The notes beneath the pieces were generated by a model that was not told the DNA's origin, did no database searches, and saw only the letters and a list, made by a program, of their open reading frames with translations. DNA of 64,000 nucleotides, taken from NCBI GenBank assembly GCA_963674475.2, contig CAXXFQ010000009.1:62001-126000 (forward strand), written 5' to 3'. The first letter of the stretch is position 1, and every line of letters begins with the position of its first letter. Positions 37,549 to 46,212 of this stretch are shown in pieces. The position numbers were made by a program, and so were the translations under genes. Source of the stretch: CAXXFQ01 sp963674475. GTDB taxonomy: Bacteria; Planctomycetota; Planctomycetia; Pirellulales; Thermoguttaceae.

Positions 37549-39087
37549 CTAAATTGGGGGGTAATGCAGTCCGTAGATCGGCCCAAATTTCCCCTTGAGA
37601 TGTTTTAGTAGGGGCTCGTGCGAAAGAGGCGCTCCGGTGACTCGCTGGACCAAATTCTCGGCGAAATAGCGCTGGCCGTGTCGGTGAATCTTTTCGTAGA
37701 GCCAGTCCCGAAGCGGCTCGAACTGTCCCTCCTCGAACGATTCGTCCCACGGCCCCAGATCGGCGGCCGCCTGTTCGAAAAATTGAGACGCGTACAGATT
37801 CCCCAGCGCGTACGTCGGGAAATAGCCGACCAGCCCGGCGCTCCAGTGAACATCTTGCAAAACCCCTTCGGCGTCGCCCGACGGCTCGATTCCCAGATAC
37901 TGACGGTAAAGGTCGTTCCAGGCGCCCGGCAGATCGGCCACCGAAAGCTGTTCGTCCAACAGGGCCAACTCCAGTTCGAAGCGGATCATGATATGCAGGT
38001 TGTAGGTCGCCTCGTCCGCCTCGACACGGATCAGCGACGGCTTGACCGTGTTGATCGCCTGATAAAACCGTTCCAAGGGCACGTCGTGCAACGATTCGTG
38101 AAAGATGCCTTGCACCCGCGGGTAGAAACCGCGCCAAAAGGCCAGGCTACGTCCGACCAGATTTTCCCAAAGCCGCGACTGCGATTCGTGAATCCCCAGC
38201 GAGACACTCGTCCCCAGCGGCAAGCCGAACAGTTCGGTCGGCAATCCCTGTTCATACAAAGCATGCCCCCCTTCGTGAAGGACACTGAAGAGGGCCGAGG
38301 GAAGAAACTGCTCGTCGTACCGGGTCGAGATCCGACAGTCCTCCGCCCCCAGTTCGGCACACATGGGGTGGGTCGTCTCGTCGATTCGGCCCCGATCGAA
38401 ATCGAACCCGATCCGGACGGCCAATTCCCGCGCCAGGTTTTTCTGCCGGTCGATCGGATAAGCCCGCTCGAGCATCGACGTGTCGGGCCGCACCTTACTT
38501 TCGGCGATCTCGGCAAGGAAAGGGACCAACTCGTCGCGCAAGCCGCCCAACACGGTACGAATCTCGGCGGTGGTCATCTCCGGTTCGTAGTCGTCCAACA
38601 GCGCATCGTAGCGACACTCGTCGTAGCCGAGCGCGTCGGCCTCCTCCCGTTTCAGTGCGAAGACCTTTTCCAGCACCGGCGCAAACGAGTCAAAATCATC
38701 CTCGGCACGGGCCCGGTCCCACTGGCTTTGTCCCAAGACGGCCGTTCGGGCCAACTCCTCGACCAGTCGCGCGGGCAGTTTGGTCTTTTTGTCGTAATCC
38801 CGTTTGAGTCGCTTGAGCGTCACGGCCGGGTCGCTCTCGGGCGCCTCGGTCACCTCGGAGCTTGCCAGAAGTTCGTCGATCTGCTCGCCCAACTTCGGAT
38901 CGGTCCGCTTTTGATGGACCATGCCGGCCAAAAGAGTGATCTGCTCGGCCCGGTATTCGGCCCCTCCCGGCGGCATCCGGGTCCGCTCGTCCCAGCTCAA
39001 CACACTGGTGGTCGAGTCCAAAAGGGCCGCCTCGCGGAGATAACGGCAGACCGATTCATATTTGGTTTCGAAAGAGGCGTTGGCCAT
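37549..39087 (-). CDS. M32 family carboxypeptidase (Taq-type)
   Basis: 512 aa, standard length. A cytosolic zinc metallocarboxypeptidase that removes C-terminal residues. The zinc motif HEGGH is near residue 268 (SVLHEGGHALYEQG), followed by the family signature GIHESQSRLWENLVGRS and the later catalytic-cleft segments TYNLHIMIRFELE and GYFPTYALGNLYASQF. ATG 39087 has GGGAGAAG about 7 bases upstream and begins with the family-typical YESVCRYLREAALLDS helix. A longer in-frame start at 39294 adds unrelated sequence. Confidence 0.95.
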   Translation of the reverse strand: MANASFETKYESVCRYLREAALLDSTTSVLSWDERTRMPPGGAEYRAEQITLLAGMVHQKRTDPKLGEQIDELLASSEVTEAPESDPAVTLKRLKRDYDKKTKLPARLVEELARTAVLGQSQWDRARAEDDFDSFAPVLEKVFALKREEADALGYDECRYDALLDDYEPEMTTAEIRTVLGGLRDELVPFLAEIAESKVRPDTSMLERAYPIDRQKNLARELAVRIGFDFDRGRIDETTHPMCAELGAEDCRISTRYDEQFLPSALFSVLHEGGHALYEQGLPTELFGLPLGTSVSLGIHESQSRLWENLVGRSLAFWRGFYPRVQGIFHESLHDVPLERFYQAINTVKPSLIRVEADEATYNLHIMIRFELELALLDEQLSVADLPGAWNDLYRQYLGIEPSGDAEGVLQDVHWSAGLVGYFPTYALGNLYASQFFEQAAADLGPWDESFEEGQFEPLRDWLYEKIHRHGQRYFAENLVQRVTGAPLSHEPLLKHLKGKFGPIYGLHYPPI

Positions 39088-39468
39088 TTTTTCACTTCTC
39101 CCTACTCGTCGAGAAAACGACTGGTTCGAGATGGTTTTAGATCGAGGAGGACACCGTCCGTCATGTACAGAACGATTCTTCCAAACTATACCACAAGACG
39201 ACCGCTTCTCTGAGGGCAGAAAAATGTCCTCGAAACCGAACGTGTTGGCTTTTCGCAACACGGGTGTGGACTTGGAAGGCCCTTTCTTTTCCAAAAAGAT
39301 CGACCGAGCGGCATAAACGGCTGGAAAACTTCTGATGGAAGTCCTTTTCTAGGGGGACATTACGGATCGATCGGAAAACGTCTCTTCTTGATCCATTTCC
39401 AAAGGCACGCCGTTTGCTCTTTCTTAGAGCGAACCGAGCACACGAGGCAACCGAGCAAGGGGCGATTC

Positions 39469-40617
39469 ATGTATCAGGTCCACGAAGTCAACCAGATCGA
39501 GCAACTCGAAACGTACCGGATGGTCTGGAATAGCCTGTTCCAGGAGACTCGCGAGGGGACCTTTTTCCATTCGTACGAATGGTTCTTCAACTACTGGAAC
39601 CACTTCGGCGAAGGAAAACAAATGCGTGTCTTGGTCGTCTCCTGCGAAGAAAAGGTGATCGGGATTCTTCCGCTGGTGGTCGTGACCGAATCGACCCGTG
39701 CCGGGCGCGTCCGGACGTTGACCTACCCGTTGTCCGACTGGGGAACCTTCTACGGCCCGATCGGCTCGAACCCGACCGCCACGCTGCAAATCGGGATGAA
39801 GCATATCGCCGAGACGCCGCGCGATTGGGACTTGCTGGACCTGCGCTGGGTCGACCAGGACGGAACCGACCGGGGACGAACCGAGCAAGCGATGACCGCG
39901 GCCCATTTCGCTCCCCATGCCCAACCGTGGAACCAGACGGCCGTCGTCGAGTTGAACGGCGACTGGGACACCTACTGGAAGAACCGGACCAAAAAGTGGC
40001 GGGCCAATGTCCGACGGAGTCGACGGCGACTCGAAGAGCTGGGAACCGTTCGATTCGTTCGCTATCGCCCCAAGGGAGCCATCGAAGGGGACGGCGATCC
40101 GCGTTGGGATCTGTTCGACGACATGATCACGGTTGCCAAGATGAGCTGGCAGTCCGATTCGACCACCGGAACGACGATCTGCGACGAAGAAGTCTATCAC
40201 TTCCTTCGCGACACCCACGCAGCGGCCGCCCGGACCGGCAAGCTCGACCTCAACATCCTCTACCTGAACGATCGACCGGTCGCCTTTACCTACAACTACG
40301 CTCACGACGGACAGGTCTACGGCCTTCGAACCGGCTTCGATCCGGAACTGGCCGAGGTCAGCCCCGGAAAAGTCCTCCTTTCGTTCCTTATCCAAGACAG
40401 CTTCGACCGGGGAGATAAGGTTTTCGACATGGGGGTCGGCCTGTTCAAATACAAGCGGGAATGGGCCACCGCCTATCCGGTCAGTTATCGATACACCTTC
40501 TTTCCCTGGACCGATTTCAAGTCGCAACTGCTTCGGGCCAAACGCTGGTATCAGGTCAAACGGCTCGGCCACGGTTATCTGCCGGGGGCCAAACAATGGG
40601 GGATCGGCCTTGGGTAA
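39469..40617 (+). CDS. CelD/BioF2-like GNAT-fold acyltransferase, second paralogue
   Basis: 382 aa. It shares domain order with the protein at 11314-12435: an N-terminal half (TFFHSYEWFFNYWNHFG, RVLVVSCEEKVIGILPLVVV, SDWGTFYGPIG), a basic helix (NRTKKWRANVRRSRRRLEEL) and a GNAT core (LDLNILYLNDRPVAFTYNYAH, SPGKVLLSFLIQD, FDMGVGLFKYKREW). Likely an acyltransferase in polysaccharide or aminoacyl modification; substrate unknown. ATG 39469 has AAGGGG at 39457-39462. The in-frame start at 39388 adds 27 residues without family support. Confidence 0.8.
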   Translation: MYQVHEVNQIEQLETYRMVWNSLFQETREGTFFHSYEWFFNYWNHFGEGKQMRVLVVSCEEKVIGILPLVVVTESTRAGRVRTLTYPLSDWGTFYGPIGSNPTATLQIGMKHIAETPRDWDLLDLRWVDQDGTDRGRTEQAMTAAHFAPHAQPWNQTAVVELNGDWDTYWKNRTKKWRANVRRSRRRLEELGTVRFVRYRPKGAIEGDGDPRWDLFDDMITVAKMSWQSDSTTGTTICDEEVYHFLRDTHAAAARTGKLDLNILYLNDRPVAFTYNYAHDGQVYGLRTGFDPELAEVSPGKVLLSFLIQDSFDRGDKVFDMGVGLFKYKREWATAYPVSYRYTFFPWTDFKSQLLRAKRWYQVKRLGHGYLPGAKQWGIGLG

Positions 40618-40776
40618 ACAGACAAGCCGCCCGTCTATGCGGGTCATCCCGGTTAGGTAGACGCGGTAATTTTTCATAAGGGCTCGAGTCGGGCCGTGCC
40701 GAAGAGAAATACAGTGAACTGGACCACTGAGATTCCCCTGGCTTTCATCCCCCCGGCAAACGAGGAATTTTTACCC

Positions 40777-41184
40777 ATGACGAACTTGAACAAACGGTCG
40801 CTGGTTTTGGTCGTGGACGACGAACCGGAAGTCTTGGGCGAGGTGGCCGCCACCTTGAATCAAGCCGGGTACGAGTGCCATTGTTGCGGAACCGCCCAAG
40901 ACGCCCAGGAGTTCACCGAAGGGTCGACCCCCGATCTGATCATCTCCGACATCAATCTCAACGGCCACAGCGGCCTGAAGATGTGCGAGGCGATCAAGGA
41001 GAACCCTCGCCTGGCCGACGTCCCGATCATGTTCCTCTCCGGCGCCCAGATCCCCGACATCATCCGACGCTCCCACGCCGTCGGCGGAACTTACTACCTC
41101 CGCAAGCCGTTCGACCCGAGCGTCCTGCTGGAACTGGTCGACAAGGCCCTCTGGCTTCCGCATCTGGTCCACAGCCACGTGTAA
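40777..41184 (+). CDS. Single-domain response regulator (CheY-like receiver)
   Basis: 135 aa consisting only of a receiver domain. The acidic pair is D14/D15 (VVDDEPE), the phospho-acceptor is D58 (LIISDINLNGHSGL), the switch residue is S88 (MFLSGAQ) and the conserved lysine is K110 (YYLRKPFDP). No output domain follows and no histidine kinase is adjacent, so it probably works by protein-protein contact in a phosphorelay encoded elsewhere. ATG 40777 follows a GAGGA-like sequence; an earlier in-frame start at 40696 adds a segment without receiver similarity. Confidence 0.9.
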   Translation: MTNLNKRSLVLVVDDEPEVLGEVAATLNQAGYECHCCGTAQDAQEFTEGSTPDLIISDINLNGHSGLKMCEAIKENPRLADVPIMFLSGAQIPDIIRRSHAVGGTYYLRKPFDPSVLLELVDKALWLPHLVHSHV

Positions 41185-41449
41185 CGGTTCCCTTTGGAAA
41201 CCTTTTACTCAGTCGGTCCGCCCGAGAATCGCTTTGCGCGTGCGTCGCTCCCCCCCTGGTCTCTCGTAAGACCATCCGGCGGGATTCTTCCCCCCCTTCT
41301 TGCCGCCTCTTTCAAAACGGTTTCTTTTCCCCTGCGGACCGTTTATAATTTGAAGAGTGGATCGTCCGATCGGTTCTTATTGTAAACACGGGACCGATCT
41401 TGGCGCCCGTCTCGATTTTTTCCCGCCGCTTTCTCCCCGAAGGTTTTTT

Positions 41450-42952
41450 ATGTTGCCCCTCTCCCGGACGTATCTCCCGTCCTTTTCCCGTTTGGTTCGA
41501 GCGTCCGTTTGTTCTGCTCTTTTCGTCTTGCTCTCTTTGGGAATTGGCCCATTGGTCACGCGAAGCGAAGCGGCATCACCCGTCTTGGAAACAGACCTCT
41601 GTGTGGTCGGCGGCGGCAGCGGCGGTTTTGCCACGGCACTCTCGGCGGCCCGAGCGGGGGCCAACGTGATCGTGGTCGAACGAGAACCGGTCCTCGGCGG
41701 GACCAGTACCCAGGCGTTGGTCAGCAATTGGGAACCGGGCCCCGGGTGTGAATTCGCCCGCGAGCTGTTCGACCGACTCCAAAAAATCCCCGGCGCGATC
41801 GGCGTGACCCGGGACCAGAATCCGGGTCATAAGAAGGGGCCTTTCGGACTGTTTCTTTCCGATGCAAATCTGACCTACGACCAGTCGCTCCGCCGCTCAG
41901 GCGTGCCCCATGCCCGGTTCCACAGCGTCGCGTTCAACCCCCAGGCGATGGCACGCACGATGCAAGCGATGCTCGAAGAGACCGGTCGGGTCACCCTGTT
42001 GCTGAACACGAGTTTTGTCGAAGCCGACGCGGTCGACGCCCAAGACGCCGACGGTCAACCAAAGCGAAAAGTCGACACGATCGAAGTCGAAGATCGCCAA
42101 GGCAAGCGGCAAACGATCCGGGCCAAGATCTTTGTCGACGCGACCGGCTGCGTGGCCCTTTGTCGAAAACTCGGTTGCGAGACGATGCTCGGCGCCGAGG
42201 CCCGAAGCCGTTTCGACGAACCGTCGGCCCCCGAAAAGCCGCAAAAGGTGCTCAACGCGATCTCACTCTGCTACACGATCCGACCAAGCAAAAACCCCGT
42301 GCGTCAACCGAAGCCGGAGCCGACGCCCCGTTTTGTCCGCACGGCCCACGTCACCGGCGGGCCCGACGGGAAACTGGTCGTCAACCCGCTGCCGCTGCTT
42401 CCGGGGATCGCACTGATCGAGCAGGGTTACGACGCCTGCCTGGAGACCGGACACAAGACGATCACCGCCCATTGGAACTGGCTGCAAACTTTCGAGCCGT
42501 TCTCGGGATACGAATTCGACTCGGCCGCCGAGATGCTCGGGATTCGAGAGAGCTATCGAGTCGTGACCGAATACGTTCTGACCCAACACGACCTGCTCGA
42601 CGGCATCGAACGGCAAACCCATCCGGACTTGATCGCGGTGGCCGACCATCCGTGCGACGTCCACGGCCGCGGAGGCCATCTGGCCGGTGTCAAAGGGCCC
42701 TACGGCGTCCCGTATCGATGCCTCATCCCGCGCGGCGGTTGGACCAACTTGTTGGTCGCCTGTCGAGGGGCCGGTTTTTCCAAGATCGCCGCGTCCAGTT
42801 GTCGCCTCTCGCGGACCATGATCCAACTGGGCCACGCCGCCGGAGAAGCGGCCGCCATGGCGATCGAGGACGACGTGCCGGTCGATCGAATCAACATGGA
42901 CCGTTTGACCGAAAAGTTGAAGGTTAAAGAGCGTTACCCTCAAGAAAAATAG
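41450..42952 (+). CDS. Secreted FAD-dependent oxidoreductase
   Basis: 500 aa with an N-terminal export signal (hydrophobic core SVCSALFVLLSLGIGPLV, cleavage near SEAAS). The mature protein begins with a dinucleotide-binding loop LCVVGGGSGGFATALSAARAG and VIVVEREPVLGGTSTQ, as in the FAD_oxidored (PF12831) family, with the second FAD-contact strand FVDATGCVALCRKLG and a C-terminal SCRLSRTMIQLGHAAGEAAAMA motif. Substrate unknown; relatives in planctomycetes often accompany carbohydrate catabolism. ATG 41450 begins the signal peptide. Confidence 0.88.
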   Translation: MLPLSRTYLPSFSRLVRASVCSALFVLLSLGIGPLVTRSEAASPVLETDLCVVGGGSGGFATALSAARAGANVIVVEREPVLGGTSTQALVSNWEPGPGCEFARELFDRLQKIPGAIGVTRDQNPGHKKGPFGLFLSDANLTYDQSLRRSGVPHARFHSVAFNPQAMARTMQAMLEETGRVTLLLNTSFVEADAVDAQDADGQPKRKVDTIEVEDRQGKRQTIRAKIFVDATGCVALCRKLGCETMLGAEARSRFDEPSAPEKPQKVLNAISLCYTIRPSKNPVRQPKPEPTPRFVRTAHVTGGPDGKLVVNPLPLLPGIALIEQGYDACLETGHKTITAHWNWLQTFEPFSGYEFDSAAEMLGIRESYRVVTEYVLTQHDLLDGIERQTHPDLIAVADHPCDVHGRGGHLAGVKGPYGVPYRCLIPRGGWTNLLVACRGAGFSKIAASSCRLSRTMIQLGHAAGEAAAMAIEDDVPVDRINMDRLTEKLKVKERYPQEK

Positions 42953-42990
42953 ACGCAGCTGGAATGCAAGGAAAGAGGTGATATCGACCT

Positions 42991-43707
42991 CTATCTCAAC
43001 GGGACCGGGTTGCGTTCGATGGTCAGTTCGTTCAAGCGACGCTCTCCCGATTCGGCCCACGCTTCGGCCGAGTCGGTCAATTGGTTCAAGGTCGCTTCCA
43101 CTTTCTGGCGATGGGCTTCAAGACCATCACGATCGAGGTTCGATGGGATCCAAATTTCACGGTTGGTCATTGCACGAACCCGGCTATAGGGTTTCGGTAC
43201 GGCGAACTGGTCCCACGCGCGGCGGAACCGCCACGGACGATCGTAGCCGAACCCCATCGCGACAATCGGCATCTGCAATTTTGAAGCCAGATAGATCGGG
43301 CCAACCGCCAGTTGGCGACGCGGGCCGCGGGGGCCGTCGGGCGTGATCGCCAGATGCAAATCGCGGCTTTTGCGGAACAGTTCACGCAGCGCCGTGACGC
43401 CGCCCCGATTGGTCGATCCGCGAACTAAATCGAAACCCATGTACTGTGCGCCATACGAAAGAATTTCGGCGTCTTGATGTCGACTCAACAGGAGCGCTAT
43501 ATTGCAGTGCGCTCGAAGCGAGAATGGGATAAGGAGATATTCGTGCCAAAGGACATAGATTTTTTGCCCAGTGCACTCGCGACTCCCGGGATCGACCGAT
43601 GGGTCTTCATGGACAATCTTGTAATCGAGCGTGCCCATCCAGTGCCGGACCGCCGCCACGCTGAGAAGACCGCCGATTTTAAATAACAAAGGACTACGAA
43701 TTTTCAA
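42991..43707 (-). CDS. DUF374 lysophospholipid-acyltransferase-like protein
   Basis: 238 aa. It has the DUF374 pattern: YVLWHEYLLIPF (HxxxL variant of the acyltransferase motif), FDLVRGSTNRGGVTALREL, LAITPDGPRGPRRQLAVGPIYLA and MGFGYDRPWRFR. Expected at the inner membrane in lipid A or phospholipid acylation. The start appears to be TTG at 43707 with GAGG about 7 bases upstream. It is the last gene of a probable efp-dapF-acyltransferase run on the minus strand (48 and 57 base gaps). It converges with the FAD oxidoreductase gene. Confidence 0.85.
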   Translation of the reverse strand: MKIRSPLLFKIGGLLSVAAVRHWMGTLDYKIVHEDPSVDPGSRECTGQKIYVLWHEYLLIPFSLRAHCNIALLLSRHQDAEILSYGAQYMGFDLVRGSTNRGGVTALRELFRKSRDLHLAITPDGPRGPRRQLAVGPIYLASKLQMPIVAMGFGYDRPWRFRRAWDQFAVPKPYSRVRAMTNREIWIPSNLDRDGLEAHRQKVEATLNQLTDSAEAWAESGERRLNELTIERNPVPLR

Positions 43708-43755
43708 TCGAGGGCCTCACAAAACAAGCTAATCCGCGACAGATGGGCAATAGGT

Positions 43756-44610
43756 TCAGTCATTGATACAATAGGTCCCACCAAAAACTTCAGTGGCGGG
43801 ACCGGTCATAAAGACGGGGCCGTCGTCTTCGGGCCAGGAGATCGTCAGATCGCCGCCGAGCAGGTGGACCGTGATCGTCCGCTCCGTTCGGCCGGAAAGG
43901 ACCCCCGCGACGCAAACGGCACACGCGCCGGTCCCGCAGGCCAACGTCTCGCCGCTGCCGCGCTCCCAAACACGCATCTTGACCTCGGTCGGCGAAACCA
44001 CCTCGACAAACTCGGCGTTGATCCGGTTGGGAAAATGGGCATCGTTTTCCACCGACGGCCCGACCCCCAGGACCCAGTCGTCCGAAAGCTCGTCGACAAA
44101 AGTGACGCAGTGCGGGTTGCCCATCGAGACGCACGTGACCTTCAACTCGCGCCCGTCACCATCAAGCGGCACGTTGACAACCGGCTCGCCATCGAAGGTG
44201 GTCGGGATCTTCGCCCCGTCGAGGATCGGCCGCCCCATATTCACCCGAACCTGACGAACGACATCCTCAAGGTCGGTCCCGACGTCAAGCGAAAGGACCC
44301 CCGCGCCGGTTTCGATCTTGAGCGTCTTGTTCTTCGAAATACCATGGTCGTAGACATACTTCGCGACGCACCGGACGCCGTTTCCACACATCTCCCCTTC
44401 GGAGCCGTCGGCGTTGAACATCTGCATCCGCGCGTCGGCCACCTCCGACGGATGGATCAAGATCATCCCGTCGCCACCGATCCCGAAATGGCGGTCCGAC
44501 ACCTCGCGTGCCAGCGCGGCCAAATCGGTATCCAAAGTCTGATCGAACGTGCTGACGTAGACGTAGTCGTTACCCGCCCCGTGCATTTTGGTAAACCGAA
44601 TTTCCGCCAT
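43756..44610 (-). CDS. dapF: Diaminopimelate epimerase
   Basis: 284 aa. It interconverts LL- and meso-diaminopimelate for lysine and peptidoglycan synthesis. Both catalytic cysteine motifs are present: NADGSEGEMCGNGVRC near residue 75 and ACGTGACAVC near 226. The N-terminal FTKMHGAGNDYVYV and the internal MGNPHCVTFVD are family-diagnostic. ATG 44610. Its presence supports ordinary diaminopimelate chemistry in this planctomycete; whether the product goes to lysine or to a cell wall cannot be told from the gene. Confidence 0.96.
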   Translation of the reverse strand: MAEIRFTKMHGAGNDYVYVSTFDQTLDTDLAALAREVSDRHFGIGGDGMILIHPSEVADARMQMFNADGSEGEMCGNGVRCVAKYVYDHGISKNKTLKIETGAGVLSLDVGTDLEDVVRQVRVNMGRPILDGAKIPTTFDGEPVVNVPLDGDGRELKVTCVSMGNPHCVTFVDELSDDWVLGVGPSVENDAHFPNRINAEFVEVVSPTEVKMRVWERGSGETLACGTGACAVCVAGVLSGRTERTITVHLLGGDLTISWPEDDGPVFMTGPATEVFGGTYCIND

Positions 44611-44667
44611 GATTCTCTTGCCTTGAAGTTCAAGTTTATGTCGGCGTAATAAAGCTATTTCAAACCA

Positions 44668-45231
44668 CTAGGCGCGTGACAGATATTCGCCGGTCCGCGT
44701 GTCGACCTTGATCACTTCGCCCTCTTTGAGGTACTCCGGCACCTGGACGATCAAACCCGTTTCGAGCGTGGCCGGTTTGGTCCGCGCGGTGGCAGAAGCC
44801 CCTTTAATGGCCGGGTCGGTCTGGGTGATTTTCAACGCGACGGCCGCCGGAAGCTGGATGCCGATCATCGCGTCGTTGTAGATCAACGCCAACAACCCTT
44901 CGAGCTCTTCCGTAATGTAACCGAACTCTTCTCCGACGTCCTCTTTGGCGATCTCGTACTGGTTGTAATCTTTTTGATCCATGAAAAAGTGGGTCGTCGG
45001 ATCGGAGTACAGGTACTTGACCTCGCAACGTTGGAAGTCGGCCTCGTCGAGCGACTCACCACCACGCAACGTGATATCGACCTTCTGCTTCGCGACCAAG
45101 TTCCGTCCGCGATACTTGTAAAACGTGCTCGCCCCACGAGCCGAAGGGGACTGGACCGTGACCGTCTCAATCATACAAGGAGCGCCGTTGTACACCACAA
45201 CACTCCCTCGCTTAATATCTTTCGCCAACAT
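44668..45231 (-). CDS. Elongation factor P family protein, EfpL (YeiP)-like
   Basis: 187 aa with the three-domain EF-P layout, relieving ribosome stalling at proline-rich stretches. The beta-hairpin tip, normally GKG with a modifiable lysine, reads PSARGAST with Arg near residue 32. The VQSPSARGASTFYK sequence is like the EF-P-like branch (EfpL/YeiP). The C-terminal signature (TRPxT-type) appears as VDTRTGEYLSRA. ATG 45231 (MLAKDIKRGS) is chosen; the seven codons upstream come from a family B repeat that ends next to the start. No second efp or modification gene is in this window. Confidence 0.88.
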   Translation of the reverse strand: MLAKDIKRGSVVVYNGAPCMIETVTVQSPSARGASTFYKYRGRNLVAKQKVDITLRGGESLDEADFQRCEVKYLYSDPTTHFFMDQKDYNQYEIAKEDVGEEFGYITEELEGLLALIYNDAMIGIQLPAAVALKITQTDPAIKGASATARTKPATLETGLIVQVPEYLKEGEVIKVDTRTGEYLSRA

Positions 45232-45237
45232 TTTTTG

Positions 45238-45425
45238 TACCGGCGTTTCCACGCCGTGGGTTAAACCCGCTCCTGTTAGTCGCTAGTACGTTTTGAAGAG
45301 AAAAACCTATGTCTCAATGGTCCTGTCAAGGGCGGCAGGGCCCGCGGCCAGACCGGCGTTTCCACGCCGAGAATCAAACCCGCTCCCGTTGGTCGCTAGT
45401 GTGCATCAAAGAAAAACACCTTTCT
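45238..45425 (+). repeat. Two family B repeat units upstream of the efp-type gene
   Basis: Units at about 45238-45300 and 45344-45425 share the core ACCGGCGTTTCCACGCCG, then AAACCCGCTCCnGTTnGTCGCTAGT. The second also carries the GCGGCCAGACC entry segment. They lie in the 370-base gap before the next gene, immediately upstream of the minus-strand efp-type start codon. Confidence 0.75.
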
Positions 45426-45520
45426 CTGATAGCATTGATGGATCGCTCCGGTTTTGGGTTCGTTGGTTTCCCCGAAAAAAGAGGAAAAACAAACCAAAGC
45501 GGACTTTTAATCGATCCTTT

Positions 45521-45602
45521 TGATAGCAACTGAGCGAAAACGGCCCCAAATCGGGGTGGAAAGTTAGAAAAAACTTGCTATCAGAATACCCGAATTGGGG
45601 CC
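45521..45602 (-). ncRNA. Pseudoknot-like interleaved inverted repeats in a 3' UTR
   Basis: Read on the minus strand directly after the stop of the gene at 45603-46091: GGCCCCAA, then TGATAGCAA, then TTGGGGCC, then TTGCTATCA. The two perfect stems (8 and 9 bp) interleave in the order 1-2-1'-2', which is the topology of an H-type pseudoknot. A local CCCC-gatt-GGGG-type hairpin competes with stem 1. It may be a 3' regulatory or terminating structure. No known RNA family was recognised. Confidence 0.4.
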
Positions 45603-46091
45603 TTACATCAAGGTCCCGGTCTGGGGGTCGACCGTGATGCCGCTGGTCAGCTCGGCCAGGGTCTCAAGAACCAACAGTAACGCGCCGGGGTCCAACACCG
45701 CATTGGGCTCCTCGTCGTCGTCCGAATCGCCCACCTCTTCAAAATGCAAGATATCGAACCGGCCGTCGTACTCCCGTAACCGTTCAGCCCGACCGGTGTC
45801 CGAGCCGGAACAGCCGAGCGATTCGATCTCCTGGGAAAACTCAATCCCATGCTCGATCACCTCCTCGCCGGAGAGGAAGCTGACGTCGATCGCCGCGAAG
45901 TTGTCTGGCGCTAAAAGGGTCATTGACTCGAAGTTCCCCTCGTCGTCGGCACGTATTTCAGTCACCTCGATCTGATCGCCGACCGTGGAGATCGCCTGAC
46001 GCATCTTGTCGGCGCTCGGCCGATTCTCCAACGGGAACTGGACGAAATAGGTCTCGCGCCAACGGTATCGATTGTCTTCAAAAAGCGACAT
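45603..46091 (-). CDS. Conserved-looking hypothetical protein
   Basis: 162 aa, strongly acidic, no signal peptide and no membrane segment. It starts MSLFEDNRYRWRETYFVQF and looks like alternating beta-strand and helix (KMRQAISTV, VTEIRADDEGNFESMTLL), reminiscent of an ACT-like or ferredoxin-like fold but not assignable. A stretch SDDDEEPNAVLDP precedes a C-terminal helix. Codon use matches neighbours, and it follows proC on the same strand by about 120 bases. Function unknown. Confidence 0.7.
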   Translation of the reverse strand: MSLFEDNRYRWRETYFVQFPLENRPSADKMRQAISTVGDQIEVTEIRADDEGNFESMTLLAPDNFAAIDVSFLSGEEVIEHGIEFSQEIESLGCSGSDTGRAERLREYDGRFDILHFEEVGDSDDDEEPNAVLDPGALLLVLETLAELTSGITVDPQTGTLM

Positions 46092-46212
46092 GATCGTCGT
46101 CCTTTACGGCGTTAAAAGGCGTCGCGTAACTAGTGACCCGAGCGCTCTGGGCAGGAGCCCGGTTTTTTTGAACGGTTGCCAGAAATCATGGGACCGGAAC
46201 TTTCCCGAACCC

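Noticed and set aside
37618..39213. Long plus-strand frame opposite the M32 carboxypeptidase
   Set aside because: Product of GC-rich codon use; the carboxypeptidase motifs on the minus strand are decisive.
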